The translations under genes and the position numbers were made by a program. The notes below the pieces were generated by a model, which was given only the letters and a program-made list of their open reading frames with translations, had not been told where the DNA came from and ran no database searches. Positions 5,865-9,525 of a DNA stretch of 9,525 nt are shown here, in pieces. The DNA is from Pseudomonadota bacterium (lineage in GTDB: Bacteria > Pseudomonadota > Alphaproteobacteria > Rhizobiales > Beijerinckiaceae): contig JAEXUU010000441.1 in NCBI GenBank assembly GCA_023452965.1, positions 1 to 9,525 of the forward strand, in the 5' to 3' direction. Within the stretch, counting starts at the first letter, position 1; each line of letters starts with the position of its first letter.

Positions 5865-6380
5865 ATGTTGATTGCGATGACCGCCTCGCGGCTTGTTCTC
5901 ATCGCCGCCATTGCGGCCAGCGTGCCCGTCTGGTCCCCGGCAATCGCTCAGACACGCCCGGCACCGGCGCCCGCTCCGGCCGCCGCAGCGAGCCACCAGG
6001 AGTGGGTGGTCGTAACCGTCGATCACGCCAAGGTGGTACGCCTGCCCGAAAGGGCGCAAACCGTGATCGTCGGCAACCCTGCAATCGCCGACGTCTCAGT
6101 CCAGCGAAACGGCGTGATGGTCGTCACCGGAAAGAGTTTCGGGGTGACCAACCTGATCGCGCTCGACGGCAGCGGCACGCTGCTGGCGGAGTCCTCCGTA
6201 CGGGTACAGGCCGCCAGCGATTCGATGCTGACCGTGCAGCGCGGCCTCGAGCGTGAAAGCTATTCCTGCACGCCGGTCTGCCAGCCGGCGGCGCAGCTCG
6301 GCGACGTCAAGCGCTTCTTCGACGAGGTCGGCGGGCAGAACAGGGCCCGCAACACCGCCGCGACGGGCGATCGGCGCTAA
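5865..6380 (+). CDS. secreted protein with stand-alone CpaC-type pilus-assembly N-terminal domain
   Basis: A protein of about 171 residues, read away from the pilus operon. It has a signal peptide (hydrophobic 10-27, probable cleavage AIA-Q after residue 28), then an Ala/Pro linker (RPAPAPAPAAAA). One domain follows at about 47-115 (VTVDHAKVVRLPERAQTVIVGNPAIADVSVQ, then MVVTGKSFGVTNLIALD). It matches the domain at about 60-130 of the CpaC secretin in this window (IVELPRDAKEVFVANPKVADAVV) in pattern and length. A C-terminal CTPVC (Cys135, Cys139) precedes a GDVKRFFDEV segment. There is no secretin barrel. Small proteins of this type occur near Tad loci in Rhizobiales, annotated only as pilus assembly proteins. 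A periplasmic partner or regulator of the secretin is my inference. I chose ATG 5865 because it puts the signal peptide at the N-terminus, with GGGG 8 bases upstream; ATG 5877 is possible, and the frame stays open back to 5673. Confidence 0.82.
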   Translation: MLIAMTASRLVLIAAIAASVPVWSPAIAQTRPAPAPAPAAAASHQEWVVVTVDHAKVVRLPERAQTVIVGNPAIADVSVQRNGVMVVTGKSFGVTNLIALDGSGTLLAESSVRVQAASDSMLTVQRGLERESYSCTPVCQPAAQLGDVKRFFDEVGGQNRARNTAATGDRR

Positions 6381-6493
6381 CCCAGCGGCCTGCGCGGTCG
6401 GGCGCAACTGTGCAATCTGCCTGCTTGTCGAGACGTCAATTCTAAAGCTGAGCCGGCACTTAGGCAGCTTAAGCGGGCGGGGAAGCGGTCTAT

Positions 6494-6513
6494 CGGCCGG
6501 ACTTGCCCGGCCG
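6494..6513 (+). terminator. GC hairpin downstream of the plus-strand gene (weak candidate)
   Basis: CGGCCGG and CCGGCCG form a perfect 7-bp stem with loop ACTTGC, about 115 bases after the stop at 6380. There is no T-run behind it, so it is only a possible terminator. The rest of 6381-6574 shows no gene that I can support. Confidence 0.25.
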
Positions 6514-6574
6514 GGTCAGTCTTCATCGCGCAGCGCTGAAGCTCGCGCTCTAAACGTACGGGATAGCGAGGTTT

Positions 6575-6612
6575 GACGGAGCGGCGCCAGGCAATGCCTG
6601 CCCGGCTCCGTC
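6575..6612 (-). terminator. hairpin just downstream of the phosphomannomutase gene
   Basis: GACGGAGC (6575-6582) pairs with GCTCCGTC (6605-6612). An inner CAGGC / GCCTG stem closes an AAT loop, giving an imperfect two-part hairpin. It begins 9 bases after the mutase stop codon, the usual place for a terminator. No U-tract follows on the minus strand (it reads AAACC), so termination would be atypical. It could also serve the convergent plus-strand transcript. Confidence 0.5.
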
Positions 6613-6620
6613 GATTTCGT

Positions 6621-8120
6621 TCAGATCGTCTGGTTGTAGGCGCCGACTTCCGGGTTCTCGCGCAGCACGCCGTCGATCGCCTTGAACATCTCGCGCATGC
6701 GGGCTTCCGAGACCGGGCTCTCGCAGACCACGACCAGCTCCGGCTTGTTCGAGGAGGCGCGGATCAGGCCCCAGGTACCGTCCTCGTTGACGACGCGGAC
6801 ACCGTTGACGGTGATGACGTCGACGATCTTCTGACCGGCGATCTTCTCGCCCGCCGCCTGCATCGCCTGGATCCGCTGGGTGATCTTGTCGCTGACGCCG
6901 TATTTGATCTCGTCGGCGCATTTGGCGGCCATGGTCGGCGTGCCCCAGGTCTTGGGCACGGCAGCGTAGAGCTCGGCCATCGACTTGCCGGGGTTGCGGT
7001 CGAGCATGTCGATCACCGCGATGGCGGTGACGACGCCGTCGTCATAGCCGCGCCCGACCGGCGCATTGAAGAAGAAGTGGCCGGATTTCTCGAAGCCGGC
7101 GAGCGCGTTGAGATCACGGACCCGGCGCTTGATGTAGGAGTGGCCGGTCTTCCAGTAATCGGTCTTGACGCCGAGCTTCTGCAGTTCCGGATCGGTCGAG
7201 AACAGGCCGGTCGACTTGACGTCGACGACGAACTGCGCGCCCGGATTGAGCTTGCCGAGATCGCGGGCCAGCATCACGCCGATCTTGTCGGCAAAAATCT
7301 CCTCGCCATGATTGTCGACGACGCCGCAGCGGTCGCCGTCACCGTCGAAGCCGAGCGCGACATCGGCGCCGTGCTGCTTCACGGCGTCGGCCATGGCGTG
7401 CAGCATCTTCATGTCTTCGGGGTTCGGATTGTAGCGCGGGAAGGTGTGGTCGAGCTCGGCATCCATCGGGATGACCTCGCAGCCGAGCGCTTCCAAGATC
7501 TGCGGCGCGAAGGCGCCGGCAGTGCCGTTGCCGCAGGCGGCGATGACCTTGAGCTTGCGCTTGATCTTCGGGCGATTGGTCAGATCGGCGATGTAGCGCG
7601 CCGGAAAATCCGGGACGAACTGGTAGGAGCCGCCGCCCGGCAGGTCGAAATCGCCGGCGAGCACGATGTCGCGCAGCTGCCCCATCTCGTCGGGACCGAA
7701 GGTGACCGGGCGCTGGGCGCCCATCTTGATGCCGGTCCAGCCATTATCGTTATGCGAGGCGGTGACCATGGCGACGCAAGGCACGTCGAGCTCGAACTGA
7801 GCGAAATAGGCCATCGGCGACATGGCGAGGCCGATGTCGTGGACCTTGCAGCCGGCCGCCATCAGGCCGGTGACCAGCGCCATCTTGATCGAGGAGGAGT
7901 AGCTGCGGAAGTCGTGCGCGGTGACGATCTCGGGCTTGACGCCCATGCGCCGGATCAGCGTGCCCAGCCCCATACCGACGGCCTGCACGCCCATCAGGTT
8001 GAGCTCTTTCCCGAAGAACCAGCGCGCATCGTATTCGCGGAAGCCGGTCGGCTTCACCATCGGCAGCGATTCATAGTCGAAAGTGTTCGGGAAGAGCTCG
8101 GGCAGGGGCTTCGGAAACAT
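6621..8120 (-). CDS. phosphomannomutase/phosphoglucomutase
   Basis: A cytoplasmic alpha-D-phosphohexomutase of about 499 residues. It interconverts mannose-6-P and mannose-1-P and/or glucose-6-P and glucose-1-P, feeding nucleotide sugars for polysaccharide and lipopolysaccharide. Residues are numbered from Met at 8120. The phosphoserine loop is TASHNDNGWTGIK (Ser122), and the metal loop DGDGDR gives Asp259, Asp261 and Asp263. The sugar-binding loop is FEKSGH, and the C-terminal phosphate loop is RASSNKPE. Substrate preference cannot be read with certainty. The frame stays open up to 8243, but the upstream 41 codons look non-family. I start at MFPKP (8120), which I recall as the usual family N-terminus; ATG 8132 is equally close. 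Neither has a strong Shine-Dalgarno. It is unrelated to the pilus genes by sequence, though it could supply sugar precursors. Confidence 0.93.
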   Translation of the reverse strand: MFPKPLPELFPNTFDYESLPMVKPTGFREYDARWFFGKELNLMGVQAVGMGLGTLIRRMGVKPEIVTAHDFRSYSSSIKMALVTGLMAAGCKVHDIGLAMSPMAYFAQFELDVPCVAMVTASHNDNGWTGIKMGAQRPVTFGPDEMGQLRDIVLAGDFDLPGGGSYQFVPDFPARYIADLTNRPKIKRKLKVIAACGNGTAGAFAPQILEALGCEVIPMDAELDHTFPRYNPNPEDMKMLHAMADAVKQHGADVALGFDGDGDRCGVVDNHGEEIFADKIGVMLARDLGKLNPGAQFVVDVKSTGLFSTDPELQKLGVKTDYWKTGHSYIKRRVRDLNALAGFEKSGHFFFNAPVGRGYDDGVVTAIAVIDMLDRNPGKSMAELYAAVPKTWGTPTMAAKCADEIKYGVSDKITQRIQAMQAAGEKIAGQKIVDVITVNGVRVVNEDGTWGLIRASSNKPELVVVCESPVSEARMREMFKAIDGVLRENPEVGAYNQTI

Positions 8121-8170
8121 CGGGCCATCCATCTTCGAGGAGAGCGGGCCAGGCAGAGCCCGCAGGAGAC

Positions 8171-8216
8171 ATGCTGAGCGGAAAGGCCACAGGCTACATG
8201 AACGGAGCCTGAGCAT
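8171..8216 (-). repeat. inverted repeats in the leader of the phosphomannomutase gene
   Basis: CAGGCT (8190-8195) and AGCCTG (8206-8211) form a 6-bp stem with a 10-base loop. Outside it, ATGCT (8171-8175) and AGCAT (8212-8216) can pair with a 14-base asymmetric bulge on one side. In the mutase mRNA this would lie 50-95 bases before the start codon. It may be a leader structure or chance; no known riboswitch is recognised. Confidence 0.25.
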
Positions 8217-8245
8217 GAGAGGGCAAGGACGCAAGGCCGGCATAG

Positions 8246-8265
8246 CCCATCGGAATGGCGATGGG
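8246..8265 (-). terminator. hairpin just downstream of the aspartic protease gene
   Basis: CCCATCG and CGATGGG form a perfect 7-bp stem with a 6-base loop. It lies 11 bases after the protease stop on the minus strand. No U-run follows. The position suggests a transcript end between the protease and the mutase, and argues against the mutase frame really starting as far up as 8243. Confidence 0.4.
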
Positions 8266-8276
8266 AACGGAAAGCC

Positions 8277-8801
8277 TCAACCGCGCAGGACCATCCTTCC
8301 GCCCTGGACTTCATAGCCGGAAAGCTTGCGCAGGAAGGAGGTGCCGAGCAGGCTCACGCCGAGTACGCCCGCGGGCAGCACCACGGCGTCGACGTCGCGA
8401 ACGAGAATGTCGCCGAGCCGAATCTCGCGCAGACGTATCCGCGCGCCCCTGACCACGCCATTGGCGGTGCCAAGGGGGTAATTATAGGCCGAGCGATCCG
8501 GCTTCACGCCCAGCGCCCGCGCATCGGAGTCGGTCAGCGCGACGACGCTCGCACCGGTATCGACCATCATCCTGACCCGATAATTGTCGATCGAAGGGTG
8601 CACTATGTACTGGCCGCGATAATCGGCGCTGATCGTCAGGGAACGACGCTCCCCCAAATTTCCAGCGGGGCGCTCCGGGCGGGCGACAGGGAGAGCCGCC
8701 TCGTCCTTGGTATCCAAGGCGAGATTGTTCGCATGGTTGAGTGCCAGCAGGCCGGTGATGCCGGCTATGCCCAGGGACCAGACGATCGGCCGCGGCGCCA
8801 T
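8277..8801 (-). CDS. TIGR02281-type retropepsin-like aspartic protease, membrane anchored
   Basis: A 174-residue protein with one N-terminal membrane segment (about 6-22, IVWSLGIAGITGLLAL). A variable linker runs to about 50, then a retropepsin-like (clan AA) domain. The catalytic motif VDTGASVVALTDSDA places the single active Asp at residue 81; such domains act as dimers. The conserved end, SLLGTSFLRKLSGYEVQGGRMVL, matches the TIGR02281 family common in alphaproteobacteria, whose substrates are not established. The domain should face the periplasm. The frame is open to 8939, but AAAGGA 6 bases before ATG 8801 and the placement of the membrane segment fix this start. It lies 142 bases from the kinase upstream and 156 from the mutase downstream, so it is probably its own transcription unit. 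Confidence 0.88.
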   Translation of the reverse strand: MAPRPIVWSLGIAGITGLLALNHANNLALDTKDEAALPVARPERPAGNLGERRSLTISADYRGQYIVHPSIDNYRVRMMVDTGASVVALTDSDARALGVKPDRSAYNYPLGTANGVVRGARIRLREIRLGDILVRDVDAVVLPAGVLGVSLLGTSFLRKLSGYEVQGGRMVLRG

Positions 8802-8874
8802 CCAACGTCCTTTCACGCGTTTCCGCTGCGAGATAGCCGCGCCGAGTGCTGACGAAGCGTGAATCGGAAGCCGA

Positions 8875-8922
8875 ACCCAGCGAGATCCGCCTGGGTGCCC
8901 TATCGGCAGGCTTAACGCCTGC
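8875..8922 (-). terminator. two adjacent hairpins downstream of the sugar kinase gene
   Basis: GCAGGC / GCCTGC (8906-8911, 8917-8922; loop TTAAC) and ACCCAG / CTGGGT (8875-8880, 8891-8896; 10-base loop) are perfect 6-bp stems in tandem. The first lies about 20 bases after the kinase stop. Neither is followed by a U-run. Together they could end the kinase transcript before the protease gene. Confidence 0.35.
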
Positions 8923-8942
8923 TCAAACCGATCACGCAAAAT

Positions 8943-9525
8943 CTACAGGAAGCTCTGCCCGACCAGGGCCTCGATCGCCTCGCGGCGGGGCACGCTCGGT
9001 TGCGCGCCGGCGACGGTGCAGGCAAGCGAGCCGGCGGCGAGGCCGCGCTGCAACGCGCCCGAAAAGCCGAAGCCCGCCTGCAGCGCCGCGGCGAAGGCTC
9101 CGACGAAACTGTCGCCGGCGGCGACGGTATCGACCACCGCGACCCGAGGCGCCGCGAGCCGGCGGCGTACGCCGCCATGCCAGCCGACCGCGCCCTCGGC
9201 GCCGAGCGTGACGATGCAGGCGATGCCGCGCTCGGCATCGAGCCGCTGGGCGATTGCATCTGGCTCGGTCTCCGCCCAACCGAGGCCCTGCGCGAGCAGC
9301 GCCGCCTCGTGCTCGTTGGCGATCAGGATATCGGTCAGCCCGAGCAGTTCCGGAACCGGCACGCCGGCCGGGGCGAGGTTGAGGAGCACGCGACCGCCGG
9401 CCGCGCGCATGGCCTTCGCCGCGCGAAGGCACTGCTCTTCCGGCACCTCGCGCTGAAGCAGCAGCAGATCGCCCTCGCCGAGACCCATCGCCGCCAGCGC
9501 ATCGGCGCTGGCCTCGGCATTGGCC
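8943..9525 (-). CDS. PfkB-family sugar kinase, ribokinase-like (5' end missing)
   Basis: The last 193 or so residues of a ribokinase-type kinase; the N-terminal sugar-binding half lies beyond the right edge. The visible part begins ANAEASADALAAMG, which fits the ribokinase segment after the GAN motif. NEHEAALLA gives the N-x-x-E motif linked to Mg/phosphate binding. VTLGAEGAVGWHGG is the ATP-lid strand, and DTVAAGDSFVGAF is the PfkB signature 2, with the catalytic Asp 56 residues from the C-terminus. The first Gly of the common GAGD is Ala here, a variant I recall in ribokinases. It would phosphorylate a sugar, probably ribose at O5, using ATP; specificity cannot be read from this half. The TAG stop is unlike the TGA of all the other complete minus-strand genes checked. 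No sugar transporter is in view to narrow the substrate. Confidence 0.88.
   Translation of the reverse strand, partial: ANAEASADALAAMGLGEGDLLLLQREVPEEQCLRAAKAMRAAGGRVLLNLAPAGVPVPELLGLTDILIANEHEAALLAQGLGWAETEPDAIAQRLDAERGIACIVTLGAEGAVGWHGGVRRRLAAPRVAVVDTVAAGDSFVGAFAAALQAGFGFSGALQRGLAAGSLACTVAGAQPSVPRREAIEALVGQSFL

Noticed and set aside
6381..6574. A small gene or RNA between the two convergent genes
   Set aside because: I found no frame with a Shine-Dalgarno and a sensible product, and no tRNA-like fold; only weak GC inverted repeats are present.
6573..8177. 534-codon plus-strand open frame opposite the phosphomannomutase
   Set aside because: It mirrors the codon bias of the mutase, whose motifs are all intact. 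The product is charged, repetitive and unlike any family I know.
8121..8243. A 41-residue N-terminal extension of the mutase starting at 8243
   Set aside because: There is no Shine-Dalgarno, the composition is Cys/Leu/Arg-rich, and a probable terminator hairpin of the preceding gene lies directly at 8246-8265.

Overview
The window is GC-rich DNA (about mid-60s percent by eye) with a strong G/C third-position bias. That bias leaves very long antisense open frames opposite almost every real gene. The gene order flp-cpaA-cpaB-cpaC-cpaD-cpaE-cpaF, and the style of the individual proteins, point to an alphaproteobacterium of the Rhizobiales/Hyphomicrobiales. A Bosea- or Methylobacterium-like organism is my inference, not something I could test. 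It looks like chromosomal sequence; I saw no insertion sequence, integrase, tRNA, rRNA or CRISPR array.

Region 1 (1-5450, minus strand) is the first part of a Tad/Flp pilus locus. Read in transcription order it holds flp (major pilin), cpaA (prepilin peptidase), cpaB (periplasmic RcpC-type assembly protein), cpaC (outer-membrane secretin), cpaD (secretin-associated lipoprotein), cpaE (TadZ-like localisation ATPase) and the first 35 codons of cpaF (assembly ATPase), which runs off the left edge. From cpaB to cpaF the genes are tightly packed: ATGA and TGATG overlaps, gaps of 1 and 12 bases, and a Shine-Dalgarno for most starts. This indicates one translationally coupled operon. flp is separated from cpaA by a strong GC hairpin, and cpaA from cpaB by a gap that holds an inverted repeat and a possible CtrA-type site. 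These are the usual places to make pilin mRNA more abundant than assembly-protein mRNA.

Region 2 (5451-6574) is the divergent control region and one plus-strand gene. Its first part is clearly more AT-rich than the surroundings and holds a 20-codon mini-ORF with a very good Shine-Dalgarno. The plus-strand gene (5865-6380) encodes a secreted protein of about 171 residues with a stand-alone copy of the domain found at the N-terminus of the CpaC secretin, plus a C-terminal CxxxC motif. It is the most interesting gene in the window, as a likely accessory partner of the pilus secretin.

Region 3 (6575-9525, minus strand) appears unrelated to the pilus. It holds a phosphomannomutase/phosphoglucomutase, a membrane-anchored retropepsin-like aspartic protease of the TIGR02281 type, and the C-terminal part of a ribokinase-like PfkB sugar kinase cut by the right edge. 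Hairpins lie just downstream of each of the three, so they are probably separate transcription units. I did not find a clearly new multi-gene system; the best leads are the orphan secretin-domain gene and the AT-rich leader with its coupled mini-ORFs.
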